From contig JAQUTS010000004.1 in NCBI GenBank assembly GCA_028694275.1, positions 1-26,275 on the forward strand: a stretch of DNA of 26,275 nucleotides, written 5' to 3'. Position numbers and translations under genes: made by a program. Each line of letters opens with the position of its first letter. Positions within the stretch are counted from its first letter, which is position 1. The notes under the pieces are model-generated. The model saw only the letters and a program-made list of their open reading frames with translations, did no database searches and was not told where the DNA came from. Shown here one piece after another: positions 14,767-22,989 of the stretch. Source of the DNA: Candidatus Gastranaerophilales bacterium. Its GTDB lineage: Bacteria; Cyanobacteriota; Vampirovibrionia; Gastranaerophilales; CAJFVJ01.

Positions 14767-17700
14767 GAGATGCTCCTTGTTTATCATATTTGAAAGTTTT
14801 AAATAAAAGCGGAATCAAAAATATTGTAAAAAAAGTTCCCACAAATAAACCGCCTATAATTGCTATAGCAAAAGGTTTTTGACTTTGAGCTCCGATACCG
14901 TTAGAAACAGCCGCAGGCAAAAGACCCAAAATAGCTACACTCGAAGCCGTTAAGACGGGTCTTATTTTTTGCACGGCTCCTTTTATCAAATCATCGACAC
15001 TATGATGTACAGATTTGGTATGGCGAATCAAAGAAGATAAAATCACAACACCGTTTTGTATCGAAACACCTATCGCCGCAATAAAGCCAACGCCTGCTGA
15101 GATTGAAAAGTACGTATGCGTCAAAAACAAAGCAAAGATACAGCCTGTCAAAGTCACAATAATTGATGACATTGCAATCAAAACATAGATCCAATTTTTG
15201 TATTCAAGATACAAAATAGCCGCAATTATTAACAAAGTTATCGGCAAAATAATAGCAAGACGAATATTCGCATTTTTTTGACTTTCTGATTGTCCTGCCC
15301 ATTTTAGGGAGTAATTTTCCGGAAGATCCAATTTTTTGCCCAGAAGTTTTTGCGCCTCTGACACAGCAGAACCAAGATCTCGACCACGAATATTGAACCT
15401 AATGACAGCAACTCTTGAGTTTTCGCTTCTGGTTATAACCATCGCACCGCTTGCAGGGACAAGCTCCGTAACATTATTCAACGGCACAGATATGCCCTCA
15501 GGAGTTTTCACGATGATGTTTTGAATACGCGAATATGTTGATCTGTCTTTGGGCTCAAGCCGCAAGAAAACATTGAAACGCTTTTCGCCTTCAATTACCT
15601 GTGTTGCATTTTTACCACCGATTGCAATTTCGATAACTTTTTGAATGTCATCACTGCGAAGACCGTAACGGCCTGCTTTTACCCTATCAATTTTGATTTG
15701 ATACTGAGGCTGGCCGATAATCTGATCACAAGACAAATCCACAATACCGTCAACATCATGCAACAAAGCTAAACTTTTGTCCTGAAGCTCTTGCAGCTCA
15801 AACAAATCCATCCCGTATATTTTAAGAACAACCTGACCTTTAGAACCTGATACCGCCTCTTCCACATTATCTTGTATATATTGGGTGAAATACGTAGTAA
15901 TACCCGGGATTTCGGCTAAAGAACGTGACATATCTTCAATAAGTTTTTCTTTATTTTGATGCCACTTCCATCTCCAATCTTTAGCCAATTTTAAATCAAT
16001 AAGATTTTCTATATTGCTTTGCAAATTCGGATCCGTACCATCATCAGCTGACCCTATTTGAGATACAACTGTTTTAACTTCCGGATATTCAAGGATTTTT
16101 GTCCTTATTTGCCTTGCAATATCAACCGAATGCGAAATAGTCGAACTTCTCGGCAAAACAGTAACGCGAAGCCAAATATTACCCTCATCAAGATTCGGCA
16201 AAAATTCTGAACCAATAATCGTAAACAAGAAAACAGCAATCAAAAACAATCCGAGAACAAAAGATAAGATTTTTTTAGGATATTTAAAAACACGATGAAG
16301 ATTAAGCTTGTACCAGGCAATAATCTTGTGCAAAACCTTATTTTCTTTCTCAACTATTTTATCATTTGGCATAACCATATAAGAAATTGCCGGTAGTAAA
16401 AATAATGCCGATAGAACAGCACCAATCAAAGAAAATCCCATTGTAAAAGCCAATGGATGGAACAGTTTACCCGCAACACCATCAAAAGCCAAAACAGGCA
16501 AGAAACAACAAAGGATAATAATTGTAGCAAAAGTAATAACGCCGCCGACTTCTCTCACACCGCGATAAATAAGGGCTCTTTTTTTGTTAGGAGTGAGCTT
16601 ACCCTTGTAATGAGAAAGGCACCTGAAAATATTTTCCATCAAAATTATCGCACCATCGACCAAAATACCAAAATCGACAGCACCCATACTAAGAAGATTC
16701 GCAGGGATTGAAAAAATCTTAAACATCAAAAAAGCAAAACTCAAAGCAAAAGGAATCACCAAAGAAGCAATAAAAGTAATGCGCAAATCAAGTGTGTAAG
16801 CATACAAAATCACCAATACAAAAAATATTCCGCAAATTATATTATGCCCGATTGTATGCATTGTATTATGAATCAACGTATCACGCTGATAAAAAGGTAC
16901 AATATTAACCCCTTTTGGCAATGCTGCTTGAATTTGGGGCAGGTATTTATCAAGATTTTTAATTACTTCACTTGGGTTCTCACTTTTTCTCATCAAAACA
17001 ATGCCTTCAACAGCATCATCGTTATAATTTTTGCCTATTTGTCCTATTCTGACAGCAGGTTCTATAACTATTTTGGCAACATCTTTAACCCTTATCGGAA
17101 CACCATTCCAAGATTCAATTACCGTGTTCTCGATACTTTGAGCATCCGTAAAAAGTCCCATTCCGCGAACAATGTATGCTTGTTCATTCAAACTTACATA
17201 ATTCCCGCCTGCTGTTGAATTTGAAGCTTGTATCGCATCAAAAATCTCACCGACATCAAGATTATAAAATCTGACTTTTTCATGATCCAAGATAACTTTG
17301 TAAGTTTTGACAGGCCCGCCAAAACTGCACACATCAATGATTCCTGGAACTTGTTTAAAAAGTTTCTCAAGTTGCCAATCTTGTATCGCCTTAAGCGTCA
17401 TCGGGTTGTAAAAATCTGACTGAAGAGTGTATCGATAAATGTCACTGATTGCAGAAGCATCGGGCCCCAAAGACGGCTTCACCCCAACAGGAAGATCAGC
17501 AGAATAGACTCTTTCCAAAACCTGTTGCCTAATCAAAGGAGAAGTCACACCGGGTTTTTCATCAAAAACCACCTTGATGACAGACAACCCAAAAATAGAA
17601 GTAGAATAAAGTTTACGCTCATTTGGAATACCGTTGAGTTCTTTTTCAAGAGGAATAGTGGCGAGTCTTTCAATATCTTCAGCACTCTTACCCGGCATTT

Positions 17701-17863
17701 GCGTAATAACTTGCACCATAGGATTTGTAAAATCAGGATAAGCTTCAACATCAAGATGATGAAGACAATATGAGCCGATCAAAAGCAATATAACTGAGAT
17801 GGTCAAAGTTAGAAACTTATTCATAAGAAATATTTTTGTAAGTTTTCTGAGTTTATTTTTCAT
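14756..17863 (-). CDS. Heavy-metal RND efflux pump (CzcA/CusA family)
   Basis: This 1035-residue inner-membrane proton-driven exporter has a first helix near 13-32 and large periplasmic loops. It carries the heavy-metal RND signature in helix 4: GAVDFGILVDGAIILMENIF, with Asp397, Asp403 and Glu410 at the same 6- and 7-residue spacing as the essential acidic residues described for CzcA. LPNLDEGNIWLRV begins the second periplasmic half, and the last helices read AGVGFIAAIGVSIQNGVVIL. The HME class exports divalent or monovalent metal cations; the precise metal (Co/Zn/Cd/Ni or Cu/Ag) cannot be decided here. It overlaps the outer-membrane factor gene by 11 bases at its start and the adaptor gene by 11 bases at its end. 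An in-frame ATG at 17824 lacks a ribosome-binding site. Confidence 0.93.
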   Translation of the reverse strand: MKNKLRKLTKIFLMNKFLTLTISVILLLIGSYCLHHLDVEAYPDFTNPMVQVITQMPGKSAEDIERLATIPLEKELNGIPNERKLYSTSIFGLSVIKVVFDEKPGVTSPLIRQQVLERVYSADLPVGVKPSLGPDASAISDIYRYTLQSDFYNPMTLKAIQDWQLEKLFKQVPGIIDVCSFGGPVKTYKVILDHEKVRFYNLDVGEIFDAIQASNSTAGGNYVSLNEQAYIVRGMGLFTDAQSIENTVIESWNGVPIRVKDVAKIVIEPAVRIGQIGKNYNDDAVEGIVLMRKSENPSEVIKNLDKYLPQIQAALPKGVNIVPFYQRDTLIHNTMHTIGHNIICGIFFVLVILYAYTLDLRITFIASLVIPFALSFAFLMFKIFSIPANLLSMGAVDFGILVDGAIILMENIFRCLSHYKGKLTPNKKRALIYRGVREVGGVITFATIIILCCFLPVLAFDGVAGKLFHPLAFTMGFSLIGAVLSALFLLPAISYMVMPNDKIVEKENKVLHKIIAWYKLNLHRVFKYPKKILSFVLGLFLIAVFLFTIIGSEFLPNLDEGNIWLRVTVLPRSSTISHSVDIARQIRTKILEYPEVKTVVSQIGSADDGTDPNLQSNIENLIDLKLAKDWRWKWHQNKEKLIEDMSRSLAEIPGITTYFTQYIQDNVEEAVSGSKGQVVLKIYGMDLFELQELQDKSLALLHDVDGIVDLSCDQIIGQPQYQIKIDRVKAGRYGLRSDDIQKVIEIAIGGKNATQVIEGEKRFNVFLRLEPKDRSTYSRIQNIIVKTPEGISVPLNNVTELVPASGAMVITRSENSRVAVIRFNIRGRDLGSAVSEAQKLLGKKLDLPENYSLKWAGQSESQKNANIRLAIILPITLLIIAAILYLEYKNWIYVLIAMSSIIVTLTGCIFALFLTHTYFSISAGVGFIAAIGVSIQNGVVILSSLIRHTKSVHHSVDDLIKGAVQKIRPVLTASSVAILGLLPAAVSNGIGAQSQKPFAIAIIGGLFVGTFFTIFLIPLLFKTFKYDKQGASHEI

Positions 17864-19244
17864 TTAGGTTAATATCCTCATCATTCACATCGCGCAAGAA
17901 CTCAACCCAAGAACTATAATACTCCGAAAGAGCATTAACATAACCCATAACTATATTTTTGTACGACTGTTGTATAAAAATATAGTCTGTAATGTTGGTT
18001 TTTCCTATCATGTAGCTCTTATGAGACATACCCAAAAATTTGTTAGATTCTGCCAAAAGAGCATCATTGTAGTAGTTTAGGTTATTTTGCGCCGTCAAAA
18101 ACTTATCATAAGAAGAATGCAAATCTTGCATGGCCTTGTTTTTTACAGAATCGTATTTTAATTCAGATTGTTCAACTTCAATTTTGGCATTTTTTATTTC
18201 TGGCGCATATTGGTACAAAAGAGGAATATTGGTAATGTTTCCTGCCACATAAGCACCTTTCGCAGACCTGTCAAGAGTACTCATGCTTGATGAAATGGAA
18301 AGCAAACCCCCTCCTATTTCAATATCAGGAACTCTTTTTCTCATAACCACGGTGAGATTTTTTTTGGCGACATCAACTTCTTTTTGCGCATTTTGTATAT
18401 CGAGTCGTTTGTTCAAAGCTATATCAGAAATCTCTTCAAAATCAGGCAGCTCACTATGCGGAGCAGGAGTCAAAAGCCTTTCAAAACCTTTTTTATCAGG
18501 CAAAGAGTCTTCTGCCGTATCATACAAAACAGAGTTGTCTTTAATATTCAAAGTTTTATTGAAGCTATATTTCGCTATTTCTACTGCTGTTTTGGCCGTA
18601 TTAAGCTGAGTCATAATTTGACCCAGTGCCATCTTAGCTTGTATAACTTCCATTTGCGGTGCTGCGCCTACTTCATATTTTTTTTGTGCAATATATAAAA
18701 GATCTTCAAGAAGAGCTTTTTGGTCTTCAATGATCTTCAGAATTGATTTTGATGAAACAAGCTCAATATAAGCATCTCTAACTTCCATTTTTAAATAGAA
18801 TTCAGCCAATGCAGTGTTGCCCTCAGTAAGTTCCAACTCTGATTTAGCGAGCCTTTTTCTGGCATTACGTTTTGCAATTTCAATAGGGATAATCAATCCG
18901 TTTTCATTAGGGTTATCTAAACCGGCCGTACCAAAATTATTAAAAGTCTGAAAATACGGATTTTGGAGCCTGTTTGCTGATTTTATATCATTTTTGGCCT
19001 TATCAATATCAAGGCGAGTTTTGCGTATATCAATATTATTTTTTATTGCAAGATCGACCGCTTCTTCCAAACTTATTTTATTTACCGTTGGAATATTGGC
19101 TGAAATCTGCACTTGAAGAGCACTTGAAGAAGTCTGATCAACACAAGCATCAATGGGAGATTGCTCAGACCCAATGGTTTCTTGAGCCCAGCTCAAGCCT
19201 GTTGAAAATATGGATAAAATTAAAAGTATTACAAACTTCCTCAT
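17853..19244 (-). CDS. TolC-family outer membrane factor of the metal efflux system
   Basis: The frame opens with TTG at 19247, but the ATG at 19244 has GAGGA six bases upstream, giving 463 residues. The first 20 residues (RKFVILLILSIFSTGLSWA) form a signal peptide, probably cut before QETIG. The mature protein has the duplicated helical-hairpin pattern of TolC/OprM-type channels: ISLEEAVDLAIKNNIDIRKT begins repeat 1, SDIALNKRLDIQNAQKEVDV begins repeat 2, and each is followed by a long Ala/Lys/Glu-rich helix. It should form the trimeric outer-membrane exit duct for the pump and adaptor encoded downstream. The order channel-pump-adaptor puts this gene first in the operon. No regulator gene (such as CusRS or MerR) is visible nearby. 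Confidence 0.88.
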   Translation of the reverse strand: MRKFVILLILSIFSTGLSWAQETIGSEQSPIDACVDQTSSSALQVQISANIPTVNKISLEEAVDLAIKNNIDIRKTRLDIDKAKNDIKSANRLQNPYFQTFNNFGTAGLDNPNENGLIIPIEIAKRNARKRLAKSELELTEGNTALAEFYLKMEVRDAYIELVSSKSILKIIEDQKALLEDLLYIAQKKYEVGAAPQMEVIQAKMALGQIMTQLNTAKTAVEIAKYSFNKTLNIKDNSVLYDTAEDSLPDKKGFERLLTPAPHSELPDFEEISDIALNKRLDIQNAQKEVDVAKKNLTVVMRKRVPDIEIGGGLLSISSSMSTLDRSAKGAYVAGNITNIPLLYQYAPEIKNAKIEVEQSELKYDSVKNKAMQDLHSSYDKFLTAQNNLNYYNDALLAESNKFLGMSHKSYMIGKTNITDYIFIQQSYKNIVMGYVNALSEYYSSWVEFLRDVNDEDINLNEK

Positions 19245-19353
19245 CAAATCCTCAAACTATCCCCACCCAAAGGAAAAATTATCTCCTATTCCCATTTATT
19301 TTAGCACTAAAGGCTCATAAGCACTATTCCATAACAAATATTTACCTAAAATA

Positions 19354-19395
19354 AAAAAAGAAGCATCCCGCAAAAAGCAAAATGCTCCCTTTTTA
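19354..19395 (-). terminator. Terminator after the small secreted protein gene
   Basis: On the minus strand GGGAGCAT...GC and GC...GATGCTTC pair around an AT-rich loop, several pairs being G-U, followed by a run of seven T. The G-U pairs would become C-A mismatches on the other strand, so it works in the minus direction only. It lies 22 bases after the stop at 19418 and separates that gene from the efflux operon. Confidence 0.6.
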
Positions 19396-19417
19396 AAAAA
19401 TCAAAAAATTTGATTAA

Positions 19418-19720
19418 TTATTTTCCGCAGTGGCATTTTGAGAACCAACATTTGTGTTCTTTTTTTGCCGGAGTCGGAGTTGTCGTCAAAGCTGGAGCAG
19501 GTGTTGTTACAACAGGAGCAACAACAGGAGCTGGAGCAGAAACAGGCACAACAGCAGCAGGTTTTACAACCGCAATAGGTTGCACTGCAGGCGTAACTGG
19601 TTTAACTGTAGCAACAGCCGGCTTAACAGGAGCTGCAACAGGCTTCACCGGTACAGCGGCAGAAACAGCCAATGTAGTAGCTAATGTAGCCATTAAAGTC
19701 ATAGATAAAACTTTTTTCAT
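19418..19720 (-). CDS. Small secreted Pro/Ala/Val-rich protein with Cys/His C-terminal tail
   Basis: This 100-residue protein of unknown family begins with a clear signal peptide (KKVLSMTLMATLATTLAVSA, cleavage likely near AVSA-AVP). The middle, about 25-85, is low-complexity: Pro, Ala, Val and Thr with regularly spaced Lys in the form V-K-P (VKPVAAPVKPAVATVKPVTP). It should be extended and non-globular. The last 14 residues, PAKKEHKCWFSKCH then CGK, carry three Cys and two His, enough for metal or disulfide chemistry. An AGGAG site (AAAGGAGATTACTATG) supports the start. It lies just upstream of, and on the same strand as, a heavy-metal efflux operon but has its own terminator. A periplasmic metal-binding or cell-wall-spanning role is a guess. 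Confidence 0.72.
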   Translation of the reverse strand: MKKVLSMTLMATLATTLAVSAAVPVKPVAAPVKPAVATVKPVTPAVQPIAVVKPAAVVPVSAPAPVVAPVVTTPAPALTTTPTPAKKEHKCWFSKCHCGK

Positions 19721-19752
19721 AGTAATCTCCTTTACTGGTTTTTTCTATTAAG

Positions 19753-19781
19753 TTTCTATTCCCAAACATATGTTATTGCAA
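19753..19781 (-). promoter_or_regulatory. Possible promoter of the small secreted protein gene
   Basis: On the minus strand TTGCAA (19776-19781) and TAGAAA (19753-19758) are 17 bases apart. The predicted leader of about 25 bases carries the AGGAG ribosome-binding site. Hexamer matches are only moderate. Confidence 0.35.
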
Positions 19782-19951
19782 AAATTTTCAAATTCAACCC
19801 TTAATTTTAAGATTTTTTCATGAGCAAAAATATTTCAAAAATTATTTAATGTAACAAATACACTAATAACTTTTACAATATAGCAACATTTTTTCTTATC
19901 GACTTTTAAACTGATGGGATTGAACGATTAAAAAAGAGAGAGGCAAAAATT

Positions 19952-20353
19952 ATGACAATAACAATGGGCAACAGTCAAAATTCACCAAACTTTAAAAGTA
20001 TTACTCACCTCAAAGGTGACAAAAAAGCAGTAACCAAATACACCGAACGCCTTAATAAAATAAATTTGCACGCGTCTAAAAATGACGATACGATTTTATT
20101 AGATGGCGAACACGCTGCAGACTTTTTGAAATCAAAATATGACATCAATTTACCTGATGGCATAGTAAAAGCTAAAACTCTTAAAGAAGTAGAAGAATTC
20201 GGTCAAAAAAATCCTGATATAGTGACAAAACTTGGGGAAGAATTACAAAAACCCTTCGAAAATCTTGAAAAATACATATCAAATGTGTTCGAATATGCCG
20301 AACAAAAAGAAAAAGTCGGCGAAAAAATAAAGCACATTGATCTAAAATCATAA
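19952..20353 (+). CDS. Soluble protein of unknown function
   Basis: I recognise no family for this 133-residue protein. It has no signal peptide or membrane segment and is rich in Lys, Glu and Asp, with likely helices around KAVTKYTERLNKINLHASK, then EHAADFLKSKYDINL, and a C-terminal amphipathic helix LEKYISNVFEYAEQKEKVGE. The start has a strong purine-rich ribosome-binding site (GAGAGAGG about 8 bases upstream), so the gene is probably expressed. Its N-terminus contains SPNFKSI, comparable with GVSFKG in the small membrane protein at 5203. It converges on atpC with only ten bases between the stop codons and no clear terminator. Confidence 0.65.
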   Translation: MTITMGNSQNSPNFKSITHLKGDKKAVTKYTERLNKINLHASKNDDTILLDGEHAADFLKSKYDINLPDGIVKAKTLKEVEEFGQKNPDIVTKLGEELQKPFENLEKYISNVFEYAEQKEKVGEKIKHIDLKS

Positions 20354-20363
20354 AAGAATTTTA

Positions 20364-20774
20364 TTAGCGTGATTTGTCTGCAGCTTTCATTCTTGCCAAA
20401 GCCTTGGCTAGAGCTATTTCTGCTCTATGAATATCAACATCTTCTTTAGTTTGTTTGGTTAACAATGCTTCGGCTCTTTCTTTTGCGGCTTTTGCACGAG
20501 GAATATCAATATCCTCACCGAATTCAGCTTCATCAGTCAGAATCAAAACTTCGTTATTTTTCACCTGAAAAATCCCGCCAATTGTTGAAATATATCTAGA
20601 CTCAGAGCCTTTTACATATTTGGAAACGCCAATCGCAAGAGGAGTCATATAAGGGATGTGCCCCGGCATAACACCAAATTCACCGTCAACAGCCGTTGAA
20701 TAAACAGCATCGACATTATCTGATTCAAATAAAACTTTCGCAGGTGTAATCACCTTTAGTTTCAACTTTGCCAT
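20364..20774 (-). CDS. atpC: ATP synthase F1 epsilon subunit
   Basis: This 136-residue protein has the N-terminal beta-sandwich of F1 epsilon, including KVITPAKVLFESDNVDAV, then the conserved GEFGVMPGHIPYMTPLAIG segment. A C-terminal helical hairpin follows (DIDIPRAKAAKERAEALLT, then DVDIHRAEIALAKALARMKA). It sits on the F1 central stalk, couples rotation and can inhibit ATP hydrolysis. It follows atpD by 13 bases on the same strand, so the two form one operon. In cyanobacterial and plastid nomenclature this protein is called AtpE. Confidence 0.93.
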   Translation of the reverse strand: MAKLKLKVITPAKVLFESDNVDAVYSTAVDGEFGVMPGHIPYMTPLAIGVSKYVKGSESRYISTIGGIFQVKNNEVLILTDEAEFGEDIDIPRAKAAKERAEALLTKQTKEDVDIHRAEIALAKALARMKAADKSR

Positions 20775-20787
20775 TATTTAACTCCGA

Positions 20788-22206
20788 TTATTCTTTATTA
20801 GATTTTTCAACAGCTTCTTCGATAGACCCTACCATATAGAAAGCTTGCTCGGGCAGATGGTCATACTCACCATCTACAATCCCTTTGAAGCTTTTGATAG
20901 TATCTTCAAGTTTTACATATTTACCTTTCATACCGGTAAATGCTTCCGCCGTGAAGAATGGCTGCGATAAGAATTTTTGGATTCTTCTTGCACGGTTTAC
21001 AGTGATTTTGTCTTCTTCTGAAAGCTCATCCATACCCAAAATAGCAATGATATCTTGAAGATCTTTGTATTTTTGAAGAATTTGCTGAACCGCACGAGCA
21101 ACTTTGTAATGCTCCTCACCGATTACTTGCGGATCCAATACCCTTGAGTTACTTGCAAGAGGGTCAACAGCAGGATAAATACCCAACGCCGCGATATTTC
21201 TTGAAAGTACAGTTGATGCATCCAAGTGAGCAAATGTTGTAGCAGGAGCAGGGTCAGTCAAGTCATCCGCAGGAACATAAATCGCCTGAACTGATGTAAT
21301 AGAACCATCTTTTGTAGATGTAATACGTTCTTGAAGCTCACCCATCTCTGATGATAAAGTAGGCTGATAACCTACAGCTGAAGGCATACGACCCAAAAGT
21401 GCCGATACTTCAGAACCCGCTTGTACAAAACGGAAAATATTATCAACAAACAAAAGTACATCTTGTTTTGCAGTATCACGGAAATGTTCTGCAACTGTCA
21501 AAGCTGATAGTGCAACCCTCATCCTTGCTCCGGGAGGCTCATTCATCTGGCCATAAATCAAAGCAACTTTGTCTAATACACCAGAATCCGCCATTTCATG
21601 CCAAAGGTCATTACCTTCACGAGTTCTTTCTCCAACACCGCCAAATACTGATACACCGCCGTGTTCCATTGCGATATTGTGAATAAGCTCTGTAATAAGA
21701 ACCGTTTTGCCTACGCCGGCACCGCCGAATAGACCGATTTTACCACCTTTTTGGTATGGCTGAAGAAGGTCGATAACTTTAATACCTGTTTCAAAAACTT
21801 CTGTGCTTGTATTTTGTTCGGTCAATTTTGGGGCTTCTCTGTGAATAGGGCTGTAAGCTTCTGCATTTACAGGTCCTTTTTCATCCACAGGCTCACCAAG
21901 AACGTTCAAAATACGTCCCAATGTCGGATTTCCGACAGGAACACTAATAGGAGCCGCTGTATTGATAGCATCCATGCCTCTTTTTATACCGTCTGTGCTG
22001 GACATTGCAACTGAGCGAACTCTATTTTCGCCCAAAAGCTGTTGAACTTCTGTTACCAATTTGAAGTCATTGCCATCAGCATCTTTTGTATTAATTATAA
22101 GTGCATCATAAATTTCAGGAAGTTCCCCTGATGCAAATTCAACGTCAATTACCGGTCCGATTACCTGTGTAACTTGACCAATTTTACTATCCACTGCAGT
22201 ACTCAT
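20788..22206 (-). CDS. atpD: ATP synthase F1 beta subunit
   Basis: This catalytic subunit of F1 (472 residues, normal length) shows QVTQVIGPVIDVEFASGELP at the N-terminus, the Walker A P-loop GGAGVGKT (161-168), GVFGGVGERTREGNDLW-like wording directly after, the Walker B segment DVLLFVDNIFRF, PSAVGYQPTLSSEMG, and the DELSEED loop (DELSEEDKITVNRARRIQ) that interacts with gamma and epsilon. It is followed only by atpC; no alpha, gamma, delta or Fo genes are adjacent. This separate beta-epsilon unit is the arrangement of cyanobacteria and chloroplasts (there named atpB-atpE). The ATG at 22206 has AAGGTG upstream, and a TATAAT stands about 32 bases before it. Confidence 0.97.
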   Translation of the reverse strand: MSTAVDSKIGQVTQVIGPVIDVEFASGELPEIYDALIINTKDADGNDFKLVTEVQQLLGENRVRSVAMSSTDGIKRGMDAINTAAPISVPVGNPTLGRILNVLGEPVDEKGPVNAEAYSPIHREAPKLTEQNTSTEVFETGIKVIDLLQPYQKGGKIGLFGGAGVGKTVLITELIHNIAMEHGGVSVFGGVGERTREGNDLWHEMADSGVLDKVALIYGQMNEPPGARMRVALSALTVAEHFRDTAKQDVLLFVDNIFRFVQAGSEVSALLGRMPSAVGYQPTLSSEMGELQERITSTKDGSITSVQAIYVPADDLTDPAPATTFAHLDASTVLSRNIAALGIYPAVDPLASNSRVLDPQVIGEEHYKVARAVQQILQKYKDLQDIIAILGMDELSEEDKITVNRARRIQKFLSQPFFTAEAFTGMKGKYVKLEDTIKSFKGIVDGEYDHLPEQAFYMVGSIEEAVEKSNKE

Positions 22207-22237
22207 AAAAACACCTTCTTATTCTATTATTGATTCT

Positions 22238-22243
22238 ATTATA
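22238..22243 (-). promoter_or_regulatory. Possible -10 element for atpD-atpC
   Basis: On the minus strand a consensus TATAAT stands 31 bases before the atpD start codon, a sensible leader length. I find no good -35 hexamer at 16-18 bases and no extended -10 TG, so the assignment is tentative. Confidence 0.3.
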
Positions 22244-22692
22244 AATGTAAATTCAATATTTGGCTACTTTATTATATCTTTTAAAGGTTTTTTCGCATAC
22301 TGTAGGTGACGGATTTTGCCCATAGCAACTTTTATGGCTTTGTCTTCGACGAGTTCATTTTTCCACCTGAAGGCATCTTTCTTTTTTCCGCAAAAAGATA
22401 CTTTTATGTCTTACCCAGACAGGGGAACCTTTTTTAAAAAAGGTTCATAAAAACTTTCGCCTGTTACGTTTTTCTCATATTTTCTAAGGCTCATTCCGCT
22501 AAAGCTTGCAATGCGTCACTTTGTTCCTTAAAGATAAATTACCACCTTATAACATCGCTACTGGCGCGCTTTGCCTCCCCTCCATCTGAGGGGAGGGCGC
22601 TACATTTCGTTTAGAAATATGGAAAAACTCCTCAAGGCTATGGAAATCAATCCCGCCATCTGGTAAGTGAACTGCAAATAAAATATTATCTT

Positions 22693-22830
22693 CTCGCCTT
22701 ACGGCAAGTGAATAAACATTGCTTAATGAAGTCGAGTGAAAAGGATTTTCTAAAAGAAAATCCGACGCGGAGAACTTCTTGGCGGAGCTAACGAGACGAA
22801 TTTAGCAATGTATGAGCGATAGTAGGCGAG
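22693..22830. repeat. Nested long stem-loop inside the palindrome island
   Basis: Three inverted repeats are nested in order: CTCGCCT/AGGCGAG outside, ACATTGCT/AGCAATGT in the middle and GGATTTTC/GAAAATCC in the centre. Together they could fold about 138 bases into one branched hairpin on either strand. Such nesting is typical of small palindromic repeat elements and of structured RNAs. The arms between the paired blocks do not match, so the structure is imperfect. Confidence 0.5.
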
Positions 22831-22969
22831 CTTTTTTGGGTACTTTTTGGGTAAAAAGTACCGCTGGACGCAGTCCCTAGCAGAGCTCTAGGCGATTAGC
22901 CGTAAAGAGAGATACCTACTTGGCTACAGAGCTTAAACAAAAAATACCCGCCGCCCGCCGAGACACTAA

Positions 22970-22989
22970 AACTTTTTTCAAAAAAAGTT
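22970..22989 (-). terminator. Possible terminator downstream of ileS
   Basis: On the minus strand AACTTTTTT and AAAAAAGTT form an inverted repeat with an almost absent loop, followed by TTTTAG, about 60 bases after the ileS stop codon. It lacks a G/C-rich stem core, so it may instead be one of the palindromes of the surrounding island. Confidence 0.3.

Noticed and set aside
19454..19684. Plus-strand frame rich in Arg/Asn/Ser/Cys
   Set aside because: It is the complement of the Pro/Ala/Val repeat region of the minus-strand secreted protein, which has a signal peptide and ribosome-binding site.
22619..22666. Plus-strand mini-frame of 15 codons beginning ATGGAAAAACTCCTC
   Set aside because: No ribosome-binding site (upstream is TTTAGAAAT) and it is complementary to the longer open frame of the repeat island; too short to support.
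22426..22989. CRISPR array
   Set aside because: The repeated palindromes differ from one another and are irregularly spaced, with no constant repeat unit.
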